Shown: positions 11,203 through 22,474 of the stretch, in pieces
How positions within the stretch are numbered: the first letter of the stretch is position 1
How the letters are laid out: each line of letters opens with the position of its first letter
Source of the DNA: Diplolepis rosae
Lineage: Eukaryota > Arthropoda > Insecta > Hymenoptera > Diplolepididae
Assembly: GCA_030998225.1 (NCBI GenBank)
Contig: JAPYXD010000522.1
Coordinates: 2,418,001 to 2,482,000 of the forward strand
Length of the DNA: 64,000 nt
Reading direction: 5' to 3'
Made by a program: the position numbers and the translations under genes
Notes under the pieces: model-generated
What the model saw: only the letters and a program-made list of their open reading frames with translations
Database searches by the model: none
Told to the model about the DNA's origin: nothing

Positions 11203-12555
11203 TCACCATCGCGAGACCGGGGAAAAAGAAGTAACCGGCGACGGCACGCAACCGCGAAGCATGCCGGGCCGCGTTCCCCCGAATGTTCGCTCGGTTCCAG
11301 AGGAGGTGCGAGAGCTTGCTTGGAGTGGAGCAGAAAATGATGAGCTTGGATCATCGATGTCTATAATTGGCGGTGCCTCAAGGATTTGAGGCTTCAATCT
11401 TCCAGTTCCTTCAAGGATGGTCTTGGTTTCCTCTACAGTTCTTTCTAACTTAGTAATACATCTTTTAAGATCTGGAAGGAATTCATGAAGTGAAGACGTC
11501 TCGGTGGTAAGGTGAATTAATGCCTTTTTGGCCACAAGTTCCAGTATCTCTTTGTATAAATCCGGGAACATTCTATCGATGTTAATTGATTCTCTTCTTG
11601 TTACTAGCATTCTCAGTATTTTCGGTACCACTATATATTGTTCTATGAGCATGCATTTTTCAACTCTTGATTTATCGGAGTATTCGTTGTATAAAGATGG
11701 ATTAACTTGAAACTCCGTCATAATCCATTGATTTAATATATCAGGTTTAATCATATCCCCGATTAAATATGTTGTGTGTAAGTCTAGGAGGTCGTCAGGA
11801 CAATCCATGCCTGAATGCCCATTTTTTTCTGCACTTCCCGTACTTGGTTTTGCTCTTGTCGAGAGTTTGGACGGAGTGTCCTCTCCAGTGTCCTTATGAA
11901 CTTCAGAAGGGGCTAAAGGAATCTCATCAGTTATTGAATTTATATCATTGCTGAACTCGAGAAGAATGTTTATATTGGATTTGTAGAGTTCAAATTCCAA
12001 TATGGGTTTGATCCTCTTATCATCTGAGTTTATCAAAGACTGGTGATATTGAAAAAGATTTTTTACTGAATTAGGCTCGTCAACAAAGGACAAGACTCCA
12101 CTGACAAAATGGTCAAGGACGGTTCTATTCCGACATATTTTGAATTTTACTTCTCTTAGATTATATTTAATAACGTCTAGGTCATTTGTTATAAAAACTA
12201 ATAATTTTTTGAGCTGTGCTTCTAATAAATTATTGGGGTTTAACTTTGGATATATGTCCTCGTTAGTAAGATTGATATTTATATAATACTTTGCTATTAT
12301 TTCTTGTTCTGGGATTGTGAATGATGTGGTGCAATCTGGAATAGACATGAGTTCATCATAGGCTAAACAATGAGTCAACAATTCATAGTCTCCTGGGTCT
12401 TCATATACTTTGTTGGATCTGGCTACACTTGCAATTTCGTTGTCGACTAGGTAATTTGCAACTGTTGAAGGCCGAATAGGATGTACACAGTCTAGAGTTA
12501 TATGGGAATCTTTATTTTTTTCATCTTGTACTTTGCTTTTCCCAGGTTTTTCCAT
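11203..12555 (-). CDS. 450-aa ORF of the short LTR element
   Basis: The ORF starts M-E-K-P-G-K-S-K and ends inside the downstream LTR. It is mostly predicted helical with acidic and Ser/Thr-rich linkers, lacks zinc knuckles, DTG protease or RT motifs, and matches no family I recognise. By position (after a primer-binding site and a first ORF) it could be a capsid-like product, but nothing in the sequence proves this. The last 27 or so codons, which lie in LTR sequence, may not be conserved. Confidence 0.5.
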   Translation of the reverse strand: MEKPGKSKVQDEKNKDSHITLDCVHPIRPSTVANYLVDNEIASVARSNKVYEDPGDYELLTHCLAYDELMSIPDCTTSFTIPEQEIIAKYYININLTNEDIYPKLNPNNLLEAQLKKLLVFITNDLDVIKYNLREVKFKICRNRTVLDHFVSGVLSFVDEPNSVKNLFQYHQSLINSDDKRIKPILEFELYKSNINILLEFSNDINSITDEIPLAPSEVHKDTGEDTPSKLSTRAKPSTGSAEKNGHSGMDCPDDLLDLHTTYLIGDMIKPDILNQWIMTEFQVNPSLYNEYSDKSRVEKCMLIEQYIVVPKILRMLVTRRESINIDRMFPDLYKEILELVAKKALIHLTTETSSLHEFLPDLKRCITKLERTVEETKTILEGTGRLKPQILEAPPIIDIDDPSSSFSAPLQASSRTSSGTERTFGGTRPGMLRGCVPSPVTSFSPVSRW

Positions 12556-12584
12556 TTTTAGTTATAATTGCTTTATCAGCTTAT

Positions 12585-13028
12585 TTAGAATGACCTTTCT
12601 CTTATTCTACGTTCCCTTCTTAAGTAATTCAATTCTGTTTCCCGCAATTTAAGTCTACCTAAATCTACGCTTTCTTCTTCTAATATCCGCCAATAACCTA
12701 CCGTATTTTCCGTATTCGGAGAGAGCATGCCTTTGTGGGTACTATTTATTATTTCTGGGTTTACGTTGTGTTTCTGTAGTGTCTCCTTGCTTTGTCTGTT
12801 TTTGTCACCTGGTCTTGAAATTGTCTCTATGCTACGTATTGTGGCTTTAGGTATTTTACCCGTTTTGTTGGCATGCTGTCTCTCTCTAACCTCTAATTCT
12901 ATTTCTCTATCTTTCCCTAATTCTATCTCTCTATTTCTCATTTCTACTGATTCTACCTTTCTTACATTATTTCCCAACTCTGTCTCTTTTGTTTTTTCAT
13001 TTTCGCTTATTTGACTTTTGCTGGCCAT
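12585..13028 (-). CDS. 147-aa charged ORF of the short LTR element
   Basis: First ORF after the primer-binding site. Rich in Glu, Arg and Lys with repeated R-E-I-E-L words (E-M-R-N-R-E-I-E-L, K-D-R-E-I-E-L), suggesting a coiled coil, and a C-terminal R-R-E-R-R-I-R-E-R tail. Spacing to the 450-aa ORF is 29 bp. Function unknown. Confidence 0.45.
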   Translation of the reverse strand: MASKSQISENEKTKETELGNNVRKVESVEMRNREIELGKDREIELEVRERQHANKTGKIPKATIRSIETISRPGDKNRQSKETLQKHNVNPEIINSTHKGMLSPNTENTVGYWRILEEESVDLGRLKLRETELNYLRRERRIRERSF

Positions 13029-13750
13029 TTTTTTAAAAAATATTTTTCTTTATTTTTCCTGACCTTAATTTCATTCATTTACTTTTATTTTACTCACTCG
13101 TGGTGTCTGCTATTCCTATTATTTATTTATTTTTTGGTCACTTTCATTATTTATTCACTGAATTTTTCACTTGGCAATTTTCACTTGGCAATTCTCACTG
13201 TTATGCGTGCTTTCTCGGCTGAAGGACTTTGTGGGTTATTTTTGTTGGGCGCCAAGTTTGCGACCGGGGCCGCTCACTAAAGGAAGGGAAGGAGGGACGC
13301 CGAGAAAGGAATACACAAAAATCAAGCGACCATTTACCACATAATCAGTTTATTACGCATTACACTTCGTGGATCGTAGACCAAGGCACTTAGACCTGAA
13401 TGAACGACCGATGCCGCGGGAACACGTAACTTGCTCGACAGCGCGGACCATCACCATCGCGAGACCGGGGAAGAAGAAGTAACCGGCGACGGCACGCAAC
13501 CGCTAAGCGTGCCGGGCCGCGTTCCCCCGAATTCCGGTCGCAGGGCTGTGTCCCCACGGGGCACTTATGTAACTTTGTTACAAGTTGTTTTTGCACAATT
13601 TTTGATTTTTCAAAAAAATAATAGTGCCGAGACGTAAAGAAAATTAACACTGACGTCTGGGAACTATTATTTTGTTAAAAAATTAAAAATTGTGGAAAAA
13701 CAATTATGTAAACTAAATTGCTGTTATGGTAAAGTATCACATGCCCTTAA

Positions 13751-15515
13751 TAAGGAACACATTCTCATCTTTCCCGATTCAATTTTCTTTATGCATTTCT
13801 ACAATTTTCTAATAAATTATACAAAAGATTGCAATTCCTTCTAAAGGCAAAAACAATCCGAAAAGTCCTGTTGCAATATGTTGTTAAATGATAAATAAAC
13901 AAATGGTATATGAAAAAATATAGTCAGCAGGAAATTTGTAGATCTGTTTTAATCGAACAGTTTTGTTTATGCTTAATATTTTTTTCTTTTTTACATATTT
14001 TAACTGGAAAATTGAATTATTTATTTTTAATAATATTTTGCACTACTAAACCAAAACTGTGCGTTTAATCAAACAATTGTCAAAATCAAATTTGTCGTTC
14101 TTTTTCAGATAGATAATTTAATTTCTTATCATGTTTTCCGTGTCATTTCTACATTTTTTTCATTACTTGGAAAAATGAGAATCATATGAAATAAATATTC
14201 GAAAAAATGAAAAATATGTTAATTGAAAGTTAAGTCAAGTAAATCTTATGCATAATTGTATACCTGTTTTTAAAATACAAACATATAATTTTTTTCCTTC
14301 AAACAAAAAAAATTGAGGTTATGCACACTTACCGGCACTTGTCTTGCACGCAGAGCCTGCACAAAGTAAAGTAATCAGCATTCAACACTAATTGACACTA
14401 ATATTGCACGAGTTTAAATTCTTTCAAAAATAGGAAGCGAAGCCACGATCCAGAATAAGAACAAGCAAATTCAAATAAATTTTGTACTTATTTTTGCTTA
14501 GCAAACACGAGGCAAAATACGGCTTTTTGATTTTTGCCGGATACTTATTGCGTCACTTAGCGGCTAGACGTTGTACTACTGTAGTCAAATGAGTTCCTTC
14601 AATACCGCGTTCGCAAATGCATAGCTCAACAACTACAGTTGTTATACCGTGCGTTACTTTAAATAGATATTATATCGTGTGAATCATAATGCCGCTGTTA
14701 TTTATTTCAACATTCACATTATTTCTGACTTTATCGAATTAAAAAAAAAGTTCGTCAAAATGTCAAAAACTCTTTATGTTTAATTTTTTATTCAACTTTT
14801 TGGAAACAGTAATTGTCAATTATTATTTCTATTATTACATTTGTATAAGTTTTAAAATGTCTATAGGATTTGTAATTAGGGTTGTAAATAATAATACATC
14901 TTTAAATTAATTTAACTGTAATTTAAAATGTCACTTTAATATAAATAGAAACTGATATACGAATGTAATAAATAATAAATTGATAATATTTATTATTTGT
15001 AAAAAGTTGAATAGAAAATTATAAATAAAGAGATTTTGACACTCTGACGAACTTCTTATTTCTTTAAAGTCAGAAATAATTGTCGTATTGAATATTACAA
15101 AAATAATTTGAATTTTGATCAACATTAAAATTATTTGTCAAACTATTTTTATTTAATTTTGTATTTTACTTTTTGTAAACAATGTCTTATAAAGTACTCT
15201 TATTACATTTGTATAATTTTCTGTTGCTATTCAAGTGATTTTTAATTACGATTATAATAAATAATTCATCTTTAAATAATTTAACCGTAATTGAAAATAC
15301 CACTTTTTAATAAAAATAGAAATTTATATCATCTTAATATTATAATTTTTTGTTATAAATAATTACAAAGTTTTTTTTTTTAAATATTATGAAGTTAAAA
15401 TAAGGTTACATATGATTTTTTGTTATATAACTAAATACATCAATAATTCTAATTTCATATTCGTGAATTATAACATGCTGTAATATAACACGTAATTTTA
15501 TAATGTCGTAGATTT
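13751..15515. other. AT-rich gap
   Basis: No convincing gene. Near 14330-14380 the minus strand has a tiny AG...GTAAGT-flanked stretch of about 24 nt that could be a micro-exon, without coding support. Confidence 0.4.
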
Positions 15516-15914
15516 TTAAGAATTATTTTTATATTTTTTATTACGTAAAGGGTTGCGGCAGTTATGAGCTAAATGTCCTCTTTGAAAACACCTTTCACAT
15601 GCATTAGTCCATTTTTGTAAAGCTTTTCTACCGCTTTTATCACTTATTGTTAAAAATTTTGATTCTGTTACTAAGCATTTTTCTAATTTCTCTTCTAAAA
15701 ATACATATTTCGTGGAAAGTGTTTCCAAGACTTTAGCTGCTGCGTTCTGTTTGGCTACTTTCTTTTGGGACGCAGGTTCCCCAATACAAGCATAGGTTAA
15801 ATTATCTTTAAAAATTTCGCAAGTCGCTTCAAATGGTGGTAGTGTTACGTCCCGAGCAAAAGGCGATGGTAGTTTGGCCTGATAATTTATTTTTGTTTGT
15901 GGGTACGTTGTCAC
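15516..15914 (-). pseudogene. dsRBD-CCHC ORF, decayed copy
   Basis: A 132-codon frame without an ATG. The first half matches a double-stranded-RNA-binding domain: F-E-A-T-C-E-I, then Y-A-C-I-G-E-P-A-S-Q-K-K-V-A-K-Q-N-A-A-A-K-V-L, keeping the basic loop and helix-2 signature. Forty residues later comes a CCHC zinc knuckle (C-E-R-C-F-Q-R-G-H-L-A-H-N-C), preceded by D-K-S-G-R and K-W. The same order and spacing recur at 61654-61960 and at the end of the 405-aa protein 22534-23751. Upstream, 16051-15933 has GTAAGT...CTCAG intron-like borders. A retroelement accessory gene is the best reading. No pol or env was found beside this copy. Confidence 0.7.
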
Positions 15915-15932
15915 TTGTCAGGTCTATGGGCT

Positions 15933-17470
15933 CTGAGTTGTTCACAATGATAATAAAACACTGAATTGATAGATGTATAACATAATTTATTATAAATAAA
16001 TAAGTTGTTACACAAGTTTTCACATAGAAAGATACTTAGTTGGTAACTTACTTGTCTACCTCTTAAATTAGAGGGCAAAAGAGAGAATTGTCGTTTTTTA
16101 CTCCTATTATTGCAAGTCAACGGCACAAATCCTTGCAGGATAGTTGGGTTTCGTTTGAGTCTTCGTGAGGTAGCTAAACAACGATAAATTTTGCAGGAGG
16201 TATGGTGTAAGGGATGCTAGTCCACCAGCAACTGATGTGATCAATTATCCGCTTACGTATCTTGTTAAGTACTTGAGAAATGAATCAAACATGCACTTGT
16301 TAACAAGATAGGTTAGTTCGTCCCGATTTCAGAAATGAATCACTATTAACCGACACGACTAAATACGACGATACACGTAATCTAAAGGAACTATCTAGCA
16401 CTACGGTTTCCGGACTTGCACCACTTAAGGACCTGGGATTTTATTTACCAAGTACCGAATGTTGAGTTGCTCATAGAAATCCAATGAGACTTACGTTTAT
16501 CGAAGGGTCTGCTCACGACGCTGAATTACCGGTCTGCTCACGACGCTGAATTACCGGTCCGGACCTAACAACCGTACAACTGTTCGGAACTTAATGACAA
16601 ACCACCAGAGGTAAATCTGGGGTATATATACTATTGATCTCCCAATAGTGACTGAAGTGGGAATGGATTCGCGCAAAAGTGATGGAAGTCACGTTCGTTG
16701 CAAAAGTGATGGAAGTCACGTTTATTGCAAAATTGATAGAAATCACGTTCGTTGCAAAGTTCGCGACTCCCTCTAATTTCCGCCTTACGGTTTCAATCAA
16801 GAGTGAATTTATCTTTGCTTTGCATCCCTTCTTTTCCTCTTTTGCCTGCGCTTATATCTAGGTGACGAATAAATACCAGTGTGGTCAAGTACACCTGTAT
16901 TTACTTATCTTAGGCTTAAACACTAAATTATTATTAGTTGTTATTAATATTAATAATAGTTTTATGTTTAGTAACTAGCAAGGATGGTATAGTACTTATT
17001 AATTAAGGCAATAATGAATCAATGTTAATAGCGCCATGGCAGTTACACGATGCTGTCTCACTAGGTTACTAGCGCTGCATTGCTACATTATCGACGCGCG
17101 GTGTGACTCACTGACTCATTACCGCGTGGGTAATTACCATATAGACCGAGCGCTACTCTTCTTTATCACTTGTTACCAAGTGTTGAACCGATCTATCGAT
17201 GTGAGGTAGTGCATTATCTTACCTCTGCGAAATAGTTACCCGGTCTAGGTAGTAATTACCATAAGACTCATAAAGAGTATAAACTAATTATTCACTACCA
17301 TGTGTGAAGTATTGCTTGTATAGCAGTACAGCAGTACCTTTCGATAGGTCCCTTGTCTGCAAGGCCATTTTTTTGATCTGCAAAAGAATTACCTGTTTGA
17401 GTTGATGATTAAATTTATTAAAATTCTAAAGTTAGTTAGTTTTTTTGTTCACTTTCCGCGTTTCCTAACT
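15933..17470. other. Region without a gene, possibly LTR-derived
   Basis: Higher GC than its surroundings, with the tandem repeats described at 16500-16775. No coding frame is convincing. Confidence 0.35.
16500..16775. repeat. Two short tandem repeats in an LTR-like region
   Basis: Two copies of GGTCTGCTCACGACGCTGAATTACC lie at about 16507-16557. At 16674-16765 a roughly 30-bp unit (GCAAAAGTGATGGAAGTCACG) is repeated three times with drift. A TATATATACTATTG box at 16623-16636 and AATAAATA at 16868 give the region an LTR-like look, but no partner LTR was found. Confidence 0.45.
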
Positions 17471-17484
17471 CAAAGAGATATTTC

Positions 17485-17739
17485 ATGCAGAGAAAACAGT
17501 GGCCTCCCAGAAGCTGCGATTTAACTCCGTTGGACTATTTTCTGTGGGGAGCTGTTAAAGATAAATGTTACGCCAACCATCCAGAAACAATTCAAGATCT
17601 AAAGTACGAGATTCAAGCTGCTTTTGCTGCCATAAGGCCTGAAACCACCGAGAAAGTACTCCAAAATTGGGTGGATCGGATAAGCTACTGTAAACTCAGC
17701 CGTGGTGGTCATTTGTCCGAAATTGTTTTCCACAAATAA
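17485..17739 (+). pseudogene. Tc1/mariner transposase C-terminal fragment
   Basis: An 84-codon frame encodes the last catalytic block (P-P-R-S-C-D-L-T-P-L-D-Y-F-L-W-G, third acidic residue) and the C-terminal tail (W-V-D-R-I-S-Y-C). The upstream two thirds are absent. An element end of the GGCCCACCCTATA type lies near 17832-17845. It resembles the family of copies A and B but its end differs, so it is a separate lineage. Confidence 0.75.
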
Positions 17740-17997
17740 ATTTCATAAAACAACCTTTCAAATAAATGTTAGACCTTTGAAAAATATCAAGCCGTTTTTG
17801 TTTATTGACTTTTTAAATTTAAAATTTTATATGGCCCACCCTATAGTTATTGTTTATATTTAGAAAAAAGAATAATAAGAAATATGGATTGATTTATTAT
17901 TTTTATTCGTTGTTATAAATAATGGTGGATGCTTCGGAATCGACGTCGTTATACAATGCTTCTTGTTGGTATAAATGAATTACACGTTCGGCACAAG

Positions 17998-18216
17998 TTA
18001 CGCATAAATCTGTTCTTTGGTTTCAAAGAAGCTAAGTTCTGTCACCCAACAATCCTCGCAAACAAGTTTTTTTTCAAGATCATTCATGTAGAAATTCTCG
18101 ACCAGGGTTGTGCAGCAGTATTCCGACCATAATTGATGTTCAAAATAAGGCTGAACATCCTGCTCGCTTGCTCGAACTTCTTCTGCTTTGATTGTTTCGA
18201 TTTCTTGGGGCAGCAT
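17998..18216 (-). CDS. Small Cys-containing ORF with splice acceptor
   Basis: 72 codons, ATG at 18216 preceded within 6 nt by TTTCCCTAACAG, a good 3' splice site. It has Y-C-C and V-C-E-D-C-W, a possible zinc site. The two other small ORFs on this strand (18358-18499, 18605-18700) precede it. I do not recognise the protein. The splice-acceptor-before-ATG layout matches the accessory genes of the retroelement at 20.7-26.2 kb, hinting at a similar origin. Confidence 0.4.
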   Translation of the reverse strand: MLPQEIETIKAEEVRASEQDVQPYFEHQLWSEYCCTTLVENFYMNDLEKKLVCEDCWVTELSFFETKEQIYA

Positions 18217-18355
18217 TTTTCTGTTAGGGAAATTTACAATATTTAAGGAATTTGAAATATTTGCAAAATTTACAATTTTTAAGTATTAAGGATTTTATTA
18301 AATTTAACAAAATTTTTCATGCGTTATTACATGCGTGGAAGGTAGATACGTATAA

Positions 18356-18499
18356 TCATGCAGGGATATTTTCTACTAGAACTTCGTTTCCTTGACTAAT
18401 TTTGAATTTATTATTTAAATATTGTTCGATACATTCTCTGCAATCAGCTGCTCTTTTTCGCGGAGTAATTAATAATTCTTGACAACCGTAACAATTCAT
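18356..18499 (-). CDS. 47-aa zinc-finger-like ORF
   Basis: M-N-C-Y-G-C-Q-E-L-L then D-C-R-E-C-I gives two CxxC pairs; the frame stays open upstream to about 18562 and adds another pair (Y-C-Q-F-C), so the functional unit may hold three CxxC pairs. Such spacing suits a small zinc-binding fold. No ATG precedes the first pair, so splicing or decay is implied. Confidence 0.35.
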   Translation of the reverse strand: MNCYGCQELLITPRKRAADCRECIEQYLNNKFKISQGNEVLVENIPA

Positions 18500-18604
18500 G
18501 TATATGTATAATTTTTCAAAACAGAATTGACAATATCTTTTTGTGGTTTGGTGATTTTAATATAAAAAAAATGTTGAGGGTTCTAATTCGAAGCAATAAC
18601 TTTG

Positions 18605-18700
18605 TCATAGGTGCGCGTATGCTATCGGATATTCTTGTGGACGTACACCGTCTACTGGTCCAAGATGGTTAACAATAGGTTCAGTTGGAGTCGGTATCAT
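18605..18700 (-). CDS. 31-aa Pro-rich ORF
   Basis: Starts M-I-P-T-P-T-E-P and ends A-Y-A-H-L. Upstream is TTCTAACAATTTGTAG, with a CTAAC branch-point-like word and an acceptor 3 nt from the ATG. Very short; supported mainly by that context. Confidence 0.25.
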   Translation of the reverse strand: MIPTPTEPIVNHLGPVDGVRPQEYPIAYAHL

Positions 18701-19042
18701 TTTCTACAAATTGTTAGAATAGATTTATTTTATTAAGGTCTGATAAGGAGGTTGAATAATAACTTTGTATACATTTTCTAATCATGCAAGGTAAAAGATT
18801 TTGCTAAAAGTATTTTACTTTCCGTCAGAAAAACAACTTTTATATTACAGTTTGTTATTTCTTTAGTTAGAAACATTAAAGGCGTGGGTACAAAAACTGT
18901 CCTTCTGACGATGTAGGATTTACAACGTTCATGCACGTGGTTTTGAGGAAGGTAAGGACGGAGTGTGCCTGTATCTGAAAAAATTTCTAAGGTGACTGAG
19001 TCTATATATAAAAAAAGGGTAAAAGGAAGATAGAATAAAGGG

Positions 19043-20312
19043 ATGGTCAAAAGTAGAGTTATGAGTCATAAAAAAAGGTTTCGTTCGAAAAGGGATTATT
19101 TGGTACAAGGTAATAAAATTGTTCTTAGGGAATTAGTTACGGATTTTCTCTATTTGCTGGTAAAAAAAAAAAAGAAAATGGAAGGAGGAATGTGGTTAGG
19201 AGTTAGAACTTGGATTTTAAGATTTAGTCTTGTAGATTCTTCTTTAAAGTTTGAAGTATTACGTACGATCGAAATGGAGGAAATTTTTGAATTGTTAAAT
19301 GAAGTTGATTTTAGTTCTGTAGAGTTTGAGTGTAGTGACGAAGATATAGACATAGAAAAATTGATTGAGGAAGTTAGAGATGGAAGTGTCGCGGACAAGA
19401 GTGATTATAATAATTCAATTCATGAGTTAGGTTTATTTGGAAATGAGATTGAAGTGAGTAATAGAGAAGCAAGAGACAGCAGTGCTATTATAAGGGAGTT
19501 AGAGAGTGTAGGTTTAGAATTTAGACAAAAAAGTGGTGTAAGAGTTGAATCCGTAGAGACTGTCAATCTGAATCTAGATCCAGTCAACGAACAAAGAATA
19601 AAAAATTTTTTGTGGAAGGGTTTTAATAAAATGTCCCTCAGGCTGGAATGAGTTTCGAGTTAACGAGAGAGTTATTTTGTTATATACTCTGAGGGAGCAA
19701 CTAGCTTTTCAAGGAATAGTTGGTGCTCTCTATTTGCAGAATATTTTTTATGAAGTTGATGAGAAGAATGACCTGAAGATTGTAAGTATTTAAGACGATA
19801 ATTTTTCTCTAATGTATATATTTGAATATTTCTTATATATGTTTATTATTTTTTGTATACAGTTAGATCCGGCCAGAATTCGGTGGATGCCTGATGGTCG
19901 GAGATTGAACAGGGCGTTGCCAAAGTTGGAGAACAACGTTCTTCAACCTCCTTTGGCATGGTCATCCAATCGTCGCATGAAAATAGACGATTGGATAAGG
20001 CCATATTATAAAAATCTTAGGAGTCCTTTTGTTTCCGGTGGCATGAGGTGGAAATTACAGGAAGGACGAATCGTACGAGTAAGTGTGAATGGGAGTGTTA
20101 AATTTCAGTAAGACCTAAAATTATCTCAAGATTTGTATTTATTAATTGTATTTTTAGGTGGGCAGCGAAAATTTAAAATGGGCTGGACATGATTCATCCA
20201 TGTCTATAACTGAAAGGGACCGTATCTTCGAATACAGGGGAAAAAATATAAAGGTGCCCCATTTATAATAAATGAGCAACGATATCGTCTGGTCAACGAC
20301 GAGATTGTAGAG
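19043..20312 (+). pseudogene. Unknown spliced gene with frameshifts
   Basis: Exon A runs to 19781, exon B 19863-20078, exon C 20158-20312. Introns of about 80 bp have GTAAGT donors and TATACAG / TTTTTAG acceptors, all in phase 0. Exon A starts with a basic segment, then a Glu/Asp-rich stretch (S-D-E-D-I-D-I-E-K). Exon B encodes D-D-W-I-R-P-Y-Y and W-M-P-D-G-R-R-L-N. Two frame breaks (near 19620-19650 and 20245) interrupt the reading. The family is unknown to me. The regular introns and frame across them argue for a once real gene rather than noise; it lies antisense to the neighbouring retroelement ORFs. Confidence 0.5.
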
Positions 20313-20684
20313 GTAATAGTTGCAAATTTGGTCAATTTTGCTATTAGATAGCGAAATTCAATAGTATTAATAAGAAATTTTTTTTCTTTTTGTTATTGGG
20401 GCAACTGCGAGGAATGATTTTTAAGATAATTTTGTATATTCATAGTTTTTGTGATATTTATTGGTATATTTATTTTTATTTATGTATATTGTAGTAGTAG
20501 TGTTGTATGTTTTGTAAATATCAGTATATATAATAGTGATAATGTTTCTACGGTAGTCATAGTGTGTATATTTGTTTATATATATATAGATTTATGTATG
20601 AGGATTTTTATCGATTTTGTTATTTACTATATATTATATTTTATCTTAATCTCAGTCCAATTTATTTCAATGTGAATTTTTATA
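20313..20684. other. AT-rich gap
   Basis: No gene or clear LTR is seen here, although a 3' LTR would be expected after the envelope gene ending at 20685. Confidence 0.4.
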
Positions 20685-22474
20685 TTATTCGTAGTCAAAG
20701 TTGAATGTTAAGTCAGTGAGTGAAGGTTTTGTTACTGAGCTTAAAGGCGTCTTTTGTACAAATTCTATATGTGTTGGCGTTTTGTTTATTTTTCTTGACA
20801 TTTTTTGAATTTTCAATAGTATGAATCCTAAAATTGTAATCATAAGTAAAGTGATAATAATTAGTGTTAATGTTAATTTATGTGCACTAGAAATAAAAAT
20901 AGATGAAATAATTTTTTGAATGTTAGCATATTTTGTAAGGATAAAGACATGGTTTTCGAAGATTGATAATGGCATGTCTTGTTTTTGCAGAAGAAGAAGT
21001 AATACCTTTTTTAGTAAGTGAGACTCTTGGATAGAAATATTATATAGAAATGGTGAAATTATACCAAGTGATGTGGTTGATTTGCTGACTGAAATTGAAT
21101 TACCTATTATATTCAAATGGTTTTGGAGATGGTAATATGGAGTTGATGAATCTAAATTGCAACCTGACTTTGTTTGCAAAATTCCTATTCCTTGGAGTGT
21201 GATTAAGGTCTTAGAGTTTTTCGACATGATAAGAAAATTTGTCAGGGGAAAATAGTTGAGTATAGTCATCCATGATGAAATTGCAATGGTGTTAGAAAGG
21301 GATATTCACTAAAACTGATGAATATTTCACACTTGTATGGTTGAGAATGTAGAAACATTGATGTTTCGCAAATAGGATTGTTATCGATATTAGATATAGA
21401 TCTTGGTGGATGACAAAATGTTTGGAATCCATTTTGATAACATGCATTGAGGAGATTTTCATTTGTTGTAAAGTATGATTGGTTATTTGAAGAAATAGTG
21501 AGATAACAATGTTGAGGTTCTATGTAAATAGCGGAAATTACGTCAGTATTAAAATCGAGATGTATTGGAATTGGATGTGGTTTAAATAATTTAAATTCTT
21601 CAGCAGATGGGATTGGTATAGTCATAATGAAAATCAAGTACTTATCGAATAAGAAGTATTGTATTTTAGAAAATGGAAGGACCATAGAAAAAAGGGATGT
21701 TGAAAGGTGTGGGTCTTCTTTGTTGGATTTGAAGTCTAAGAAGGTATCAGGAAGTAGCATAGGGTGCCATAAATTAGTTGCGGCATGGGTAATAGCTTCT
21801 GTGAGTTGGTCAAGGAGTAAAAGAAAAGATTGAGAAATTTCATGCAGGTCTTTAAGCCAATTTGCTGCTAATATTCGATATAGGTGAATATTTGGATCTT
21901 TTTGAGAATTATGCCATTTTTTGTAGGTTATAATGTTGTCAAGTTTTGACGAAAGATTTGTAACTTTTTGGAAAAATGGGTTTGGATGTAGAAATAAATT
22001 TTCTTTGGGCCAGTAAAGGGAGGTTTCCTGTCTCATTCTCAATTCTAAAAGTACTCTTCGTATCTGTTGCAGGAATGGATCATTAGTTTTAGAAATATTC
22101 GTGATATTACGAGCTTGTCTAGATATCAATGATATTTCTTCAAGAACATAGTTGATTCGTTGTTCTATAAAATCAAGTTGTGTCTGATGATCGTATAAAT
22201 TACAATTATTGGCAATATTTGAAAGTAAGCAATATTCATATAATTTATGTGAGAAATCTCTTATTTTGTATTTAAGTACGTCTGGCTGAAAGATATCGAT
22301 ATAAGATATAAAATGATATTTTTCAGAAAAAAGACGAACTTTTGAAATTGGTTCAAAATAAATCCCTGAAGAATGAGAAAATTGTGAGTCTATGAAGTAT
22401 TTTTCTGCTTTGGAGAAAAGGAGTAGAATTAAAATTAAATACACTCTGGATGCTAGTTGATTAAGGAAATTCAT
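20685..22474 (-). pseudogene. env: Errantivirus/baculovirus-F-like envelope, one frame break
   Basis: Two frames overlap by 4 nt: 22474-21266 (402 codons) and 21269-20685 (194 codons). The first begins with a hydrophobic signal, then S-G-I-Y-F-E-P-I-S-K-V-R-L, the typical start of insect errantivirus Env, which is homologous to baculovirus F fusion proteins. It is rich in N-x-S/T sites and cysteines. The second holds a strong transmembrane segment (about residues 131-152) and a short basic tail. A single frameshift therefore splits an otherwise full-length envelope. TTTCTTTTTCAG (AG at 22492-22491) lies 16 nt before the ATG, as for a spliced subgenomic message. It follows the dsRBD gene by 59 nt. 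Role: membrane fusion for particle entry, if it were intact. Confidence 0.8.

Larger units (their letters stand above)
11007..13532 (-). mobile_element. Short non-autonomous LTR element with two unknown ORFs
   Basis: Direct repeats of 278 bp (11007-11284 and 13255-13532) differ at only a few positions. On the minus strand the upstream repeat is followed at once by TGGCGCCCAAC (13254-13244), the usual primer-binding site for tRNA-Lys in gypsy-type elements. The interior is only about 2 kb and has two ORFs on the minus strand, with no reverse transcriptase, so it needs help in trans. The repeats do not show clean TG...CA ends and no target duplication is clear, so true LTR borders may differ. 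Confidence 0.75.
10962..13750. mobile_element. TTAAGGG-ended element split by the LTR element
   Basis: Left piece 10962-11006 starts TTAAGGGTATGTGATACTTT; right piece 13533-13750 ends with the matching inverted sequence AAAGTATCACATGCCCTTAA. The ACTTTACCATAAGAGCAATTTAGTTTAC block is inverted between the two. The LTR element 11007-13532 lies between them, so it probably inserted into this older element. An opposite-facing relic of the same end is seen at 10921-10961. Confidence 0.55.

Noticed and set aside
14931..15125. 64-codon minus-strand hydrophobic frame
   Set aside because: A/T-rich sequence yields Ile/Phe/Leu runs by chance; no signal or context.
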